Position numbers and translations under genes: made by a program. This document shows, piece by piece, positions 17,722 through 26,220 of a stretch of DNA of 64,000 bases. Every line of letters begins with the position of its first letter. Within the stretch, counting starts at the first letter, position 1. The DNA is taken from positions 1-64,000 of the forward strand of contig JAFWWC010000026.1 in the NCBI GenBank assembly GCA_017518105.1. Direction: 5' to 3'. Source of the stretch: Selenomonadaceae bacterium (GTDB lineage Bacteria > Bacillota > Negativicutes > Selenomonadales > Selenomonadaceae). The notes beneath the pieces are model-generated. The model searched no databases, was not told the DNA's origin, and saw only the letters and a list, made by a program, of their open reading frames with translations.

Positions 17722-18351
17722 TTGCGCTTGAGGAAGAAGCCTCACACAGACGAAAAGTTAAAACAGTTTGCGGACTTCGTGACGGGCGGCGACGTTCAAT
17801 CGATAATCAAAAATTCGACGCGGGAGCTTTACGTTGAGTTAGGCACGGGCAAGGGCGACTTCATAACGCAGATAGCCGAACGCAATCCGCAGATAAATTT
17901 TATCGGGCTAGAGGTCGAGGCGACTTGCGTTTTAGCGGCGGCTAGGAAGGTTCGCGAACACAACCTTAGCAACGTCCGCTTAATCGTCTTCGACGTGGCA
18001 AACATAGCGGAGCTTTTCGCAGAGCACGAGGTCGATAGGCTTTACATAAACTTTTGCGACCCGTGGCCAAAGAAACGACATGCTAAACGACGCTTGACTA
18101 ATGCGAGGTTCTTGGAGCTGTACAAGAAGATTCTAAAGCGCGGCGGAGAAATTTTTTTCAAGACGGACAATCGCGGGCTGTTCGATTACTCATTGGAGCA
18201 ATTCGCTTTGGCGGAGCTTGAGGTTCGCGACGTGACTAACGACTTGCACGCCGAAGAGCCGCCCGATAACATCCGCACCGAATACGAGAACAAGTTCAGC
18301 GCGGCGGGCGTCCCGATTAACTTTTGTATTGCGAGGGTTGCCAATGAATGA
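17722..18351 (+). CDS. trmB: tRNA (guanine-N7)-methyltransferase
   Basis: 209 residues. The SAM-binding motif [11 protein letters not shown] (about 43-53), the [12 protein letters not shown] motif and the conserved FKTDN near 150 identify TrmB, which makes m7G46 in tRNA. It starts at TTG 17722, nine bases after GAGGAG. Its 3' end overlaps the tsaD start by 8 bases, so the two tRNA-modification genes are coupled. Confidence 0.95.
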   Translation: MRLRKKPHTDEKLKQFADFVTGGDVQSIIKNSTRELYVELGTGKGDFITQIAERNPQINFIGLEVEATCVLAAARKVREHNLSNVRLIVFDVANIAELFAEHEVDRLYINFCDPWPKKRHAKRRLTNARFLELYKKILKRGGEIFFKTDNRGLFDYSLEQFALAELEVRDVTNDLHAEEPPDNIRTEYENKFSAAGVPINFCIARVANE

Positions 18352-19339
18352 GACCTTAACGCTAGGCATTGAAACGAGTTGCGATGAGACTGCGGCAGCT
18401 GTCTTGCGCGGCGGGCGTGAGCTACTGTCAAATGTCATCTCAACACAAATCCCACTGCATCGGAAGTTCGGCGGCGTGGTACCAGAAATCGCTTCGCGCA
18501 AACACATCGTCAACATCATGCCAGTAATCGACGAGGCAATAAACAAAGCGGGCGTCGACCTGCGCGACATAAATCAAATCGCCGTGACTAAAGGACCAGG
18601 GCTAGCGGGTGCGTTGCTCGTCGGAATATCCGCCGCGAAGTCATTAGCCTACGCATTGCGAATCCCGCTAATCGCCGTCAATCATTTGGAAGGGCACATC
18701 TTCGCGAACTTCCTAAGCGCACCCGAACTGGAGCCGCCGTTCTTGTCGTTAGTCGTGTCGGGCGGACATACTGCCCTGATTAAGATGACGGATTACAATC
18801 GCTTTGAACTGCTCGGACAAAGTCGTGACGACGCGGCGGGCGAGGCGTTCGATAAGATTGCGCGGGTCATGGGCTTGCCCTATCCGGGCGGACCAGAGAT
18901 TGACAAGCTAGCTAAGCTCGGCGACCCCAACGCCATAACCTTTCCGCACCCGAAAGTTACGGGCTACGACTTCAGCTTCAGCGGACTCAAGTCGGCTGTG
19001 CTTAACTACCTCAATACCGCGCAAATGAAGGACGAGCCGATTAACGCGGCTGACGTGGCGGCTAGCTTTCAAAAGACCGTCGTCGATACCTTGGCTGATA
19101 AGACATTGGCGGCGGCGGACGAGTTCAAACTTGATAAGATCGTCTTGGCGGGAGGCGTGGCGGCGAATTCGTCATTGGAAAAGACTTTGCGCACGGCGTG
19201 CCAACGGCGCGGGCTTGAGTTCTTCTACCCGTCAAAAATTCTTTGCACCGACAACGCCGCAATGATTGCCTGCCGAGGCTACTATCAGAACACGTTCGCG
19301 GACTCGACGCTTAATGCCGTCCCGAATCTCGGACTTTAA
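18344..19339 (+). CDS. tsaD: tRNA N6-threonylcarbamoyladenosine transferase TsaD
   Basis: 331 residues (start ATG 18344, after a GCGAGGG site within trmB). The ASKHA-fold signatures [13 protein letters not shown], the metal-binding HLEGH (about 108-112), VSGGHTAL and [10 protein letters not shown] are all present. It transfers the threonylcarbamoyl group to A37 of ANN-decoding tRNAs with TsaB and TsaE, which are not in this window. An essential housekeeping gene of normal length. Confidence 0.96.
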   Translation: MNETLTLGIETSCDETAAAVLRGGRELLSNVISTQIPLHRKFGGVVPEIASRKHIVNIMPVIDEAINKAGVDLRDINQIAVTKGPGLAGALLVGISAAKSLAYALRIPLIAVNHLEGHIFANFLSAPELEPPFLSLVVSGGHTALIKMTDYNRFELLGQSRDDAAGEAFDKIARVMGLPYPGGPEIDKLAKLGDPNAITFPHPKVTGYDFSFSGLKSAVLNYLNTAQMKDEPINAADVAASFQKTVVDTLADKTLAAADEFKLDKIVLAGGVAANSSLEKTLRTACQRRGLEFFYPSKILCTDNAAMIACRGYYQNTFADSTLNAVPNLGL

Positions 19340-19351
19340 GGAGGAATTCAC

Positions 19352-20488
19352 ATGAAAAAATTTCTTTCGCTAGTGATAGTCTTCGTCGTCGCGATAACAT
19401 TTTTCTCCGTCGCGCACGCCATGGATTATCAGCTTGAACAAGTCGTTGTAATTAGCCGGCACAACCTGCGAAACTCACTAAAGGCGGGCGACGACCGCGG
19501 GCTTTTGACATTGCGCGGAGGAGAAATGGAAACGCTCATGGGGCAATACTTCGAGGCACGGCTAAGGGCGCAAGGACTCTTCCCGAAGAACGCGCAACCT
19601 TCCGTCGGCGAGGTTCGTTTCTATGCCAACTCGTATCAGCGGACGATTGCCACGGCAAAATATTTTTCGGCGGGCGCATTCCCTATCGCGAACATTCCGA
19701 TTGAATATCATCGCGCCTTGGGGCAAAAAGACCGCGTCTTCCTTCCGCCGACTGACCCCTCGTTTAGGAAAAGGCTTACCGCCGAAGCCGACTGGAAAAA
19801 AACTTTTGACAGCGCACGCAAAGAATTTTCAACCGTCGAACGGCTCACAGGTGAAAAACTCAATCCTGCCGATATTAATTTGATGAAAATCCGCGATGAT
19901 GTTGTCGAATGGAAAGCGGAAGGCTCCGCAATCAAAATTGGTCTTGCCGCCGATGCTTTGCTTATGGATTATTACGACGGGAAAGTTTCTTACAGCGATG
20001 CCGAAATGCGCGACGTGGCGAAAATTTCTTCCTTCACGATTAACGCCAACTTCGACCACCCGCTTTGCGCAAAAATCTTCGCAAGCCCGATGCTCGCTGT
20101 CATCTCCGATGAACTCAACACGCCCGGTCGCAAGTTCAGTTTCATCTGCGGACACGACAGCAACCTTTCCAACGTGCTGACGGCTATCAGCGTGGAAGAT
20201 TATGTTTTGCCAGGCACGTTTGAATGGCGCGTGCCGATTGCGTCCAAGTTGGTTATCCAAAAGCTTCGCGGCACCGACGGCAACGAATACGCCCGCTTGA
20301 GTTTCGTCTATCCTTCCACCGCTCAGATTGTCAATCGGGAAATGCTCAACCTCGATAACCCGCCGATGATAGTTCCGATGAAATTGCGCGGACTGCAAAC
20401 GATTGACGCGGACGCAACTTACAAACTCTCGGACGTTTTGCAGAGACTTTCAGACGCGCAAATTGTTGACGGCAGACGCGCCGCTTAA
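19352..20488 (+). CDS. Periplasmic histidine-acid phosphatase, glucose-1-phosphatase-like
   Basis: 378 residues with a signal peptide ([19 protein letters not shown], cleavage near 23). The active-site motif is RHNLR (residues 36-40) rather than the usual RHGxR, and the proton-donor motif is GHDSN near 267. This RHN plus HDSN combination is that of E. coli glucose-1-phosphatase (Agp), and I infer a similar sugar-phosphate or phytate-type phosphatase in the periplasm. It is placed 12 bases after tsaD behind GGAGGA. Exact substrate unknown. Confidence 0.82.
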   Translation: MKKFLSLVIVFVVAITFFSVAHAMDYQLEQVVVISRHNLRNSLKAGDDRGLLTLRGGEMETLMGQYFEARLRAQGLFPKNAQPSVGEVRFYANSYQRTIATAKYFSAGAFPIANIPIEYHRALGQKDRVFLPPTDPSFRKRLTAEADWKKTFDSARKEFSTVERLTGEKLNPADINLMKIRDDVVEWKAEGSAIKIGLAADALLMDYYDGKVSYSDAEMRDVAKISSFTINANFDHPLCAKIFASPMLAVISDELNTPGRKFSFICGHDSNLSNVLTAISVEDYVLPGTFEWRVPIASKLVIQKLRGTDGNEYARLSFVYPSTAQIVNREMLNLDNPPMIVPMKLRGLQTIDADATYKLSDVLQRLSDAQIVDGRRAA

Positions 20489-20502
20489 AAGGAGACTACA
20501 CA

Positions 20503-20937
20503 ATGGAACTTAAGAACCTCGGCAAGGTCACCGCTTACAAATACGACTACGCGCCCGAATTCCTAGAGGCGATACCCAATAACAACAGCAGAAATTATTT
20601 CGTGACGCTCACCAGCGACGAGTTCACTTGCCTTTGCCCGATAACTCATCAGCCCGATTACGCCACGATTAAAATTCGCTACGTCCCCGACAAAAAGCTA
20701 GTCGAAAGCAAGAGCCTTAAACTTTACCTGACGAGCTTTAGGAATCACGGCACGTTTCATGAAGACGTTATCAACACGATAGCCGACGACTTGATTAAAC
20801 TTTTGGAGCCGCATTATCTGGAGGTAGAAGGACTCTTCAAAGTTCGCGGGGGAATTTCTATCGTGCCGTTCGTCAATTATGGGCGCGGGGACTTCGAGGC
20901 GGTCGCGAAAAAGATTCTGGTTGAACGTCATGCTTAG
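20503..20937 (+). CDS. queF: NADPH-dependent 7-cyano-7-deazaguanine reductase
   Basis: 144 residues, the short unimodular QueF type. The active-site cysteine is C45 in [15 protein letters not shown], and the NADPH-binding ESKSLKLYL motif follows near 68. It reduces preQ0 to preQ1 in queuosine biosynthesis. No queC, queD or queE lies nearby. Its stop codon overlaps the start of the kinase gene, so translation is coupled. Confidence 0.95.
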   Translation: MELKNLGKVTAYKYDYAPEFLEAIPNNNSRNYFVTLTSDEFTCLCPITHQPDYATIKIRYVPDKKLVESKSLKLYLTSFRNHGTFHEDVINTIADDLIKLLEPHYLEVEGLFKVRGGISIVPFVNYGRGDFEAVAKKILVERHA

Positions 20938-21760
20938 ACAAAAGAGACTTGCACTGATAAATGACATGACTGGCTTTGGGCGATGCTCCGTGACGGTCGA
21001 ACTGCCGATAATCTCCGCGCTTAAAATTCAAGTCTGCCCGTTGCCGACCGCGCTATTGAGTGTGCACACTGGCTTTAAGGATTACTTCCTTGACGACTAT
21101 ACCGAACGCATGGACAGCTACATTGACAGCTGGCAGAGGAATCAGCTGACCTTCGACGCGATAGCTACTGGTTTCCTTGGTTCAGCCGCGCAAATTGCAA
21201 TCGTCCGCCGCCTTATAAAAAGTTTTCCCGCCGTCGTGATAATCGACCCGGTCATGGGCGACCACGGCAAGATTTACAAATCCTATACAAAGGAGATGTG
21301 CCGAGGTCTACGAGAGCTTTTGGAGTTCGCTGACCTCGTCACGCCGAACTTGACGGAGGCTTGCGAGCTTTTGGGCATGGCGTATCCTGCGGGCGGCGTC
21401 GTGAGTGATTCGGAGCTTGCGACTATGGCGGCGAACATTGCGGCGAAGACTCGCGGCGGGCGCGTGGTGATTACGGGCGTGACGCTTGACATTGATGGCG
21501 GCTCGAACATTGCAAACTTTATCTTTGACCGTGGAGAAGTTCATATCGTGACTTCGCGGCGATTGGGCGGCGACAGGTCTGGCACGGGCGATGCGTTCTT
21601 TGCGGTGGCGGCGGCGTCTTGGCTAAACGGAGAAAATTTAATCGAAGCGACGAGCAAGGCGGCTGACTTCGTTGCCAAATGCATTGCTCACGCTGAGACG
21701 CTCGACTTGCCGTGGAATTGGGGCTTGCCCTTTGAAGAGTTCTTGACGGATTTAAGGTGA
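20930..21760 (+). CDS. Pyridoxamine/pyridoxal kinase-like PfkB-family protein
   Basis: 276 residues starting at ATG 20930, overlapping queF by 8 bases. [10 protein letters not shown] at the N-terminus, [10 protein letters not shown] (about 105-114), [11 protein letters not shown] and the C-terminal [13 protein letters not shown] (anion hole and catalytic Asp) match the PdxK/PdxY ribokinase-like family. It should phosphorylate B6 vitamers for pyridoxal-phosphate salvage. ThiD-like specificity is the main alternative, but the N-terminus and the tail favour pyridoxamine kinase. Confidence 0.85.
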   Translation: MLRQKRLALINDMTGFGRCSVTVELPIISALKIQVCPLPTALLSVHTGFKDYFLDDYTERMDSYIDSWQRNQLTFDAIATGFLGSAAQIAIVRRLIKSFPAVVIIDPVMGDHGKIYKSYTKEMCRGLRELLEFADLVTPNLTEACELLGMAYPAGGVVSDSELATMAANIAAKTRGGRVVITGVTLDIDGGSNIANFIFDRGEVHIVTSRRLGGDRSGTGDAFFAVAAASWLNGENLIEATSKAADFVAKCIAHAETLDLPWNWGLPFEEFLTDLR

Positions 21761-21764
21761 TTGC

Positions 21765-22415
21765 ATGACATTGAAACTGCTTGCGCCGCTGATTATGTCG
21801 GCGGTGATTTTTTTGACTGGTTGCGGGCAAGAGGACACTCCCGAAGCCGCGCTTAACGACATAAGGCTTGCACTCGACGAACGGGATGCAAGCAAACTTT
21901 CGGAGCGCGTGGACTTGGACGAATTCTTTTCGACTACTTATGACGCAACGACCCTTGAGCTTGCCGAACACTACGAGGCGTACCGGACGAAGTACCCCGA
22001 TGACCCCTACTTCCAACACAGCGGCGAGTTCATTACGGCTTACAACACACAACATAAGCGGGCGCATTTGAAGTTCCTGGACGGCGTGCGGGAATCGTTC
22101 TTTGCTAAGATGCCGGAGCCTTCGACGCCCGAAGAAAATCCGACGGCTTACGTTGCCAACGAGTTTGAAAAGATTCGGCAGGCGACCGACGTGACGATTA
22201 AGGAGACGCGCATTGATGACGACGAGGCGACGATTGTCCTTGACGTGCAGGGCGACAATTCATTGCGCGGACGGTTTATCGGGCAGATGACTTTTGAGCT
22301 TGGCTTCACCCGCGACGAGAAAAACTGTTGGCACTTCGACGAGATAAAAAATCTTGATGAACTAATGCCCGCGCTCGTCGACAAGGCGGAAGTCGTGTGG
22401 ATAACTTTTTCATGA
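21765..22415 (+). CDS. Lipoprotein of unknown function
   Basis: 216 residues with a lipoprotein signal peptide (LLAPLIMSAVIFLTGC, lipobox LTGC, lipidated Cys at 20). The mature part starts with a DUF4878-like pattern (EAALNDIRLALDERDASKL) and ends in a beta-rich stretch (TIVLDVQGDN, IGQMTFELGF), a layout common in small envelope lipoproteins. Translation starts 4 bases after the kinase stop. Function unknown. Confidence 0.75.
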   Translation: MTLKLLAPLIMSAVIFLTGCGQEDTPEAALNDIRLALDERDASKLSERVDLDEFFSTTYDATTLELAEHYEAYRTKYPDDPYFQHSGEFITAYNTQHKRAHLKFLDGVRESFFAKMPEPSTPEENPTAYVANEFEKIRQATDVTIKETRIDDDEATIVLDVQGDNSLRGRFIGQMTFELGFTRDEKNCWHFDEIKNLDELMPALVDKAEVVWITFS

Positions 22416-22430
22416 CGGGAGGAAATCATT

Positions 22431-22898
22431 TTGGCTATCGAAAAGGTAAAAAAATATTTCGCGGAGCTTGGAGAGCCTGAACGCGTGCTAGAGTTTGAAC
22501 AGTCGACGGCGACCAGTGAACTTGCCGCAGAGGCTCTGGGCTGTGAAGTCGGCAGGATTGCAAAAACAATCTCGGTTTTCGTCGACAAAAAGCCCGTGCT
22601 GATTCTGATGTCGGGCGACATGAAACTTGACAACAAAAAATTCAAGGCACAATTCAACTGCCGCCCGCATATGATTCCCGTCGACGAGGTGGAGGCTTTA
22701 ATCGGGCATGCGGTCGGCGGGGTTTGTCCCTTTGCAGTCAACGAAGGCATTCCGATTTACTTCGACGCCTCTTTAAAACGGTTCGACGTGGTTTATCCCG
22801 CCGCCGGCAATGATAAGAGTTGCGCCCGCTTCGAGCTTGACGAGCTGGAACGCTATATCAAGGGCGCGGGTTGGGTTGACGTTGCAAAGGCTAAGTGA
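22431..22898 (+). CDS. YbaK/EbsC-type aminoacyl-tRNA deacylase
   Basis: 155 residues, one YbaK/prolyl-tRNA-synthetase editing domain: EFEQSTATSELAAEALG, IAKTISVF, VLILMSGDMKLD, and HAVGGVCPFAV near 103, which is the conserved GGVCPF loop. Members hydrolyse mischarged tRNAs such as Cys- or Ala-tRNA-Pro. TTG 22431 follows GGGAGG. The next promoter lies across its 3' end (22882-22910), so it ends this transcription unit. Confidence 0.88.
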   Translation: MAIEKVKKYFAELGEPERVLEFEQSTATSELAAEALGCEVGRIAKTISVFVDKKPVLILMSGDMKLDNKKFKAQFNCRPHMIPVDEVEALIGHAVGGVCPFAVNEGIPIYFDASLKRFDVVYPAAGNDKSCARFELDELERYIKGAGWVDVAKAK

Positions 22899-22910
22899 AT
22901 TCGCTATAAT
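22882..22910 (+). promoter_or_regulatory. Promoter for the exported protein at 22933
   Basis: TTGCAA (22882-22887), 17 bases, then a perfect TATAAT (22905-22910), overlapping the end of the deacylase gene and 22 bases before the next ATG. The 15 bases ending in the -10 are shared almost exactly with the aroF promoter. Confidence 0.75.
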
Positions 22911-22932
22911 CTTCGCGGAAAGGATGAACGAC

Positions 22933-23559
22933 ATGAGACATAAAAAATTTTTCGCAGGGATTGTGTCGGCGGCGATGATTTTCTTTACAAGTCCGGCTCT
23001 GGCTTATGAAGACGATGGCGAAGTTATAACCGAAGTCCCGACGGAAATTTATATGTGGGTGCAGTCGACGCCGCGGGGAAATTACTGGTTCAATCATCAA
23101 CAGGCGGGCTATAAGGTTCGCGAGGACGGCACGTTAGATTTGAATAGGCTGATGGTGCCGACGATTTGCCTTTACGATAACGTTCAGATTGAAGACGTGA
23201 AGCAAAAGCGACGCTGGAAGAAACTTTCGCTAAGGGGCTATGACAGGCTGGCGGGGCGTGCGGATTATCTGATGTTCGATTTGGCTAATGAGACTGTACA
23301 GGTCGTCGAGCGCGTGGACTTGGACGACACGTGGGCGGCACTCGATAAGGATACGTCGTGCGAGCCGATAGACTTAAAGACTTTGCCGGCTAAGGACGTG
23401 CGTTATAATTTCTACCGGAAGATATTGGAATGGGCAAAGGAGCACAACGAATTGATAATCGGACGTTCACGCGGACACTTGAGCGACGAGGACGGCGACT
23501 TGCCCTTAGACGAGGTGCCGATTAACAAAACATATATCCCGCCGAAGGTCGTCGATTAA
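22933..23559 (+). CDS. Exported protein of unknown function
   Basis: 208 residues with a signal peptide (KFFAGIVSAAMIFFTSPALA, cleavage after ALA at about 23). ATG 22933 is chosen because GGAAAGG lies 9 bases upstream; ATG 22924 abuts that site. The mature protein is acidic, with a WVQSTPRGNYWFN segment and a repeated basic/aromatic pattern (KQKRRWKKLSLRGYDR). It resembles small secreted proteins of Negativicutes, but I recognise no domain. It has its own promoter and is followed by the tRNA-Ser promoter. Confidence 0.7.
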   Translation: MRHKKFFAGIVSAAMIFFTSPALAYEDDGEVITEVPTEIYMWVQSTPRGNYWFNHQQAGYKVREDGTLDLNRLMVPTICLYDNVQIEDVKQKRRWKKLSLRGYDRLAGRADYLMFDLANETVQVVERVDLDDTWAALDKDTSCEPIDLKTLPAKDVRYNFYRKILEWAKEHNELIIGRSRGHLSDEDGDLPLDEVPINKTYIPPKVVD

Positions 23560-23566
23560 AAAATCC

Positions 23567-23595
23567 TTGACAGCTTAGGGATTGAATGGTAAACT
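23567..23595 (+). promoter_or_regulatory. Promoter of tRNA-Ser
   Basis: TTGACA (23567-23572), a 17-base spacer, TAAACT (23590-23595). It lies 12 bases before the mature tRNA 5' end. Confidence 0.75.
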
Positions 23596-23607
23596 GCGCC
23601 TTGCTGC

Positions 23608-23699
23608 GGAGAGTTGTCCGAGAGGCTTAAGGAGCACGACTGGAAATCGTGTGTTACGTTGATAGCGTACCGAGGGTTCAAATCCCTCACTCTCCGCCA
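23608..23699 (+). tRNA. tRNA-Ser (anticodon GGA)
   Basis: Class II tRNA of 92 nt with encoded CCA (23697-23699). The acceptor stem GGAGAGT pairs with ACTCTCC. The anticodon stem-loop has CTGGAAA as its loop, giving GGA for UCC/UCU. A long variable arm (around GTTACGTTGATAGCGTAC) and the T-loop GTTCAAAT are typical of tRNA-Ser. Placement just upstream of dnaX-ybaB-recR matches other Firmicutes. Confidence 0.97.
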
Positions 23700-23700
23700 T

Positions 23701-23861
23701 AACGTTTGAAAGTCTCAGCCGTGAACGCAGGGACTTGGGTTCACCGAACACTAACTGTACTGACAATCGCGCCAGGGCATACGCAGCAACGCGAGGTTAT
23801 TGTAGCGCAGCTTCGGATTGAGGTCAGGTTCTTGCGTTGACGGCTGAAATTTTTTTGCGTT
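23701..23861 (+). repeat. 161-bp inverted-repeat element or structured RNA
   Basis: Imperfect inverted repeats of about 37 bp bound this region, running outward to AACG and CGTT ends. The best part is a 23-bp stem (23715-23737 with 23825-23847) broken by a single G-G mismatch. CCGAA/TTCGG and ACAAT/ATTGT can pair inside it. Seven T follow the stem (23850-23856). It could be a MITE-like element, a terminator of the tRNA, or a stable rod-shaped RNA. The SRP RNA gene often sits here in Firmicutes, but the GGAAG loop motif of SRP RNA is absent. Confidence 0.55.
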
Positions 23862-23877
23862 AAAGGGGGCGTTCATT

Positions 23878-24204
23878 ATGGCAGTGTCACAAGCTCAGCG
23901 ATTAGCAAAAGCAAAATATCAGCAGGAAAAGCGAAGTATCGTTGCGGCAGAAGTCTCAAAGGCTAAAGGCGAAGAGTACAGAGCGGCGGCAAAAGAATTA
24001 GGCTTAAGCCTAGCAAAACTTATTCAAAACGGCGTTGAAGAGTATATCCAAAATCACGGCGGCGAAGTTGTTCATAAGCCCGAAGCCGAAAAGCTCACGG
24101 CGGAAGAAAAACGACTCCTCGCGGCATTTGCAAAGCTCCCGAAGAACGCGCAGATTAACTTGATAAAAACATTGGAGGCATTATCGCCAAAAAAGGAGGG
24201 ATGA
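23878..24204 (+). CDS. Small RHH-like DNA-binding candidate
   Basis: 108 residues. The N-terminus (AVSQAQRLAKAKYQQEKRS), followed by an AAKELGLSLAKLIQNGVEEYIQ helix pair, resembles the ribbon-helix-helix/Arc-like proteins frequent in Firmicutes as antitoxins or small repressors. The C-terminal 40 residues form a charged helix ending in LEALSPKKEG. The ribosome site is AAAGGGGG. It lies between the inverted-repeat element and dnaX, 3 bases before dnaX, so it is co-expressed with dnaX. No toxin gene is adjacent. The DNA-binding call is inference. Confidence 0.6.
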   Translation: MAVSQAQRLAKAKYQQEKRSIVAAEVSKAKGEEYRAAAKELGLSLAKLIQNGVEEYIQNHGGEVVHKPEAEKLTAEEKRLLAAFAKLPKNAQINLIKTLEALSPKKEG

Positions 24205-24207
24205 TTC

Positions 24208-25659
24208 ATGGCATACGAGGCACTTTACACCCGCGGACGCCCCAAGACCTTATCGCACCTAATCGGGCAGGAACATATATCCAACGCCTTAGCACGGGCG
24301 GTATCGAGCGGCAGACTCTCCCACGCTTATTTACTCGTCGGCACGCGTGGCACGGGCAAAACTTCTACGGCGCGACTTCTGGCTAAGGCAATGAACTGCG
24401 ACCGCGTCCACGAGGCGCAAGGCTCCAATCGCCCGCTTGAAAAGAAAGAAATCCCCTGCAACAAGTGCGACGCTTGCAAGAACTTCGACAGCTCGCCCGA
24501 TAACGTGGAATTCGACGCGGCAAGCAATCGTTCAGTCGAGGACGTGACGCGCCTTTTGTCGACGGCTTACCTTGCGCCGCTCCGTTCACGGGTCAAGACC
24601 TTCATCATCGACGAAATTCACATGCTGTCCACAGAGGCAATCAATTCAATCCTAAAGCTAATCGAAGAGCCGCCGCCGAACGTGGCATTTTTTTTGGCGA
24701 CGACCGAAATAAACAAAGTCCCAATGACAATCCGTTCGCGTTGCCAAGTGCTAAACTTCCGCCTAATCCCGCAACAGACAATCGCGCCTTACCTTTTGAA
24801 GTTGGCAGGACGCTTGAACGTGACATTGCACGAGGACGCCGCTAAGAAAATCGCACGGCTGGCGGAAGGCTCCATGCGCGACGCCCTGACTTATCTTGAC
24901 CAATGCTACGCCATGGCGAACGAGGAAATCACTTTGGATAACGTCAACGAGACGCTCGGACTAATCAGCGACGAGAGCCTAGACGAAATTATTTCCGCCG
25001 TCAAAGCAAAGGACAGGGTTGCAGTCGGGCGGGCGATAACTAAAGCTTTACGTTCGGGGCTGGCGGCTAATGCAATCAACGAATCACTAATCACGCGGCT
25101 CCGGGATATTGAATTCGACATGCTCGGCACGGACGATAGGAACTTCTCCGAACTCGACAAGATGATTGACGGGTTGAGGGCGGCGTCGGGTGAAATGTAC
25201 GGCTCCGGCATTCCCGATATTATTTTAGAGATGGCTTTGATGAAGTTAGCCGCGCCCGTTCAAAGCTTCGTCATGCCGCAGAGGGTTGCAACGCCTTCGA
25301 CGCCGAGTGATAACCTTGACGAGGGCTGGAAAATTTTTTATGATACGCTAAGTCTATCGAGTAAGCAGGACAACACTTTGACGAGGATATTTGATAAGGC
25401 GACAGTCGTAGGCTTCACGGGTAACGAGATGACTTTAGGTTTTAGGGGCGGAGGTGCCGCAGGCTTGTTCAAGAGCAAGCAACAACTGTTCGAGCAGGCA
25501 GCCGCACAGACGGCAGGGCGGGCGATAAAAGTTTCCGTCGTTGTCGATAAGAACTTGCCGCCGTCAGTCCTAAGGAACATGCCCGAACCCGAACGCACAA
25601 ACTTGGCGAGCGCGATTGATATTGTTCAAGCGTCCGACGCCACGAAGATTAACGATTAA
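24208..25659 (+). CDS. dnaX: DNA polymerase III subunit gamma/tau
   Basis: 483 residues. The AAA+ clamp-loader domain has Walker A GTRGTGKTS (45-53), a zinc-binding cysteine set (C65 and the CNKCDAC cluster), Walker B IIDEIHML near 133 and the sensor-1/SRC segment (TIRSRCQ). Domain III follows to about 370, then a short C-terminal region. It is shorter than typical tau, so tau-specific domains are reduced. It loads the beta clamp and is the first gene of the conserved dnaX-ybaB-recR set. Confidence 0.96.
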   Translation: MAYEALYTRGRPKTLSHLIGQEHISNALARAVSSGRLSHAYLLVGTRGTGKTSTARLLAKAMNCDRVHEAQGSNRPLEKKEIPCNKCDACKNFDSSPDNVEFDAASNRSVEDVTRLLSTAYLAPLRSRVKTFIIDEIHMLSTEAINSILKLIEEPPPNVAFFLATTEINKVPMTIRSRCQVLNFRLIPQQTIAPYLLKLAGRLNVTLHEDAAKKIARLAEGSMRDALTYLDQCYAMANEEITLDNVNETLGLISDESLDEIISAVKAKDRVAVGRAITKALRSGLAANAINESLITRLRDIEFDMLGTDDRNFSELDKMIDGLRAASGEMYGSGIPDIILEMALMKLAAPVQSFVMPQRVATPSTPSDNLDEGWKIFYDTLSLSSKQDNTLTRIFDKATVVGFTGNEMTLGFRGGGAAGLFKSKQQLFEQAAAQTAGRAIKVSVVVDKNLPPSVLRNMPEPERTNLASAIDIVQASDATKIND

Positions 25660-25672
25660 GGAGATGTTTTGA

Positions 25673-26050
25673 ATGGCACAACAACAGGGATTCGATTTGA
25701 ATGCGATAATGCGGCAGGCTCAAATGATTCAAAAGAGTTTCGAGGAGAACAAAGCCCGCCTCAAGCAAGAGACTGCGACGGCTCAAGTGGGCGGCGGCAT
25801 GGTCAGTGCCACGGTCGACGGCGAAAAGGTCGTTAAGGAAATAAAAATCGCGCCCGAACTCGTCCAGGATGGCGACGTTAGCGCGATAGAAGATTTGGTC
25901 GTTAGCGCGGTCAATGCGGCGAACGCTGAGATTGAGAAAAAGATTAACTCGAACATGGCGGCTTTCGCGGGCAATGCCTTGGGCGGTCTCGGCGACCTGG
26001 GAAACATTAACGACCTTATCGGAAAGTTTCTCGGCGGTGGTAAGGCGTAA
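25673..26050 (+). CDS. YbaB/EbfC nucleoid-associated protein
   Basis: 125 residues. The N-terminal helix (NAIMRQAQMIQKSFEENKARL), the conserved beta segment with VSATVDGEKVVKEIKI, and a C-terminal Gly-rich tail match YbaB/EbfC, a small DNA-binding dimer. It lies 13 bases after dnaX behind AAGGAGA. In most Firmicutes recR follows directly; here a repeat insertion has pushed recR 150 bp away. Confidence 0.93.
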   Translation: MAQQQGFDLNAIMRQAQMIQKSFEENKARLKQETATAQVGGGMVSATVDGEKVVKEIKIAPELVQDGDVSAIEDLVVSAVNAANAEIEKKINSNMAAFAGNALGGLGDLGNINDLIGKFLGGGKA

Positions 26051-26052
26051 AG

Positions 26053-26220
26053 TCTAATGAGTTCAAAAGCGATGGCGCAAGCTTGCAAGCTTGACCCAAT
26101 GGTCGCGCCAGACGTTACGACAAGTCGGATTTAGTTCCCGCGTTCGTACGCAACGCTAGCGCATTGCTAGTCCGATAAAACTTTCAAGGGAAAATTCTAA
26201 TGAGTTCAAAAGCGATGGCG
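26053..26220 (+). repeat. 25-bp direct duplication flanking repeat copy B (26053-26077 and 26196-26220)
   Basis: The same 25 bases, starting TCTAATGAG and ending GCGATGGCG, occur at 26053-26077 and 26196-26220. The second copy contains the real recR ATG (26200) and first seven codons; the first copy is a stranded duplicate of them. The 118 bp between holds dispersed repeat copy B and the present recR ribosome site (AAGGGAA at 26186-26192). This looks like an insertion with a long target duplication. Confidence 0.85.
26078..26172 (-). repeat. Dispersed structured repeat, copy B
   Basis: In inverse orientation to copies A, C and D on the plus strand. Hairpin II is the perfect 16-bp palindrome CAAGCTTGCAAGCTTG (26078-26093). 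GGTCGCGCC is at 26101-26109. The core TCGTAC (complement GTACGA) is at 26144-26149. Hairpin I is GCAACGC, loop TAGC, GCATTGC (26150-26167). Confidence 0.85.

Noticed and set aside
23575..23766. A minus-strand frame containing a SEGFEPSVRYQRNTRFP-like peptide.
   Set aside because: This is the well-known spurious translation of a tRNA-Ser antisense strand; the tRNA explains it.
23701..23861. SRP RNA (4.5S/scRNA) at the inverted-repeat element.
   Set aside because: The location fits, but the conserved domain IV GGAAG loop with flanking AGCAGC is not present on either strand.
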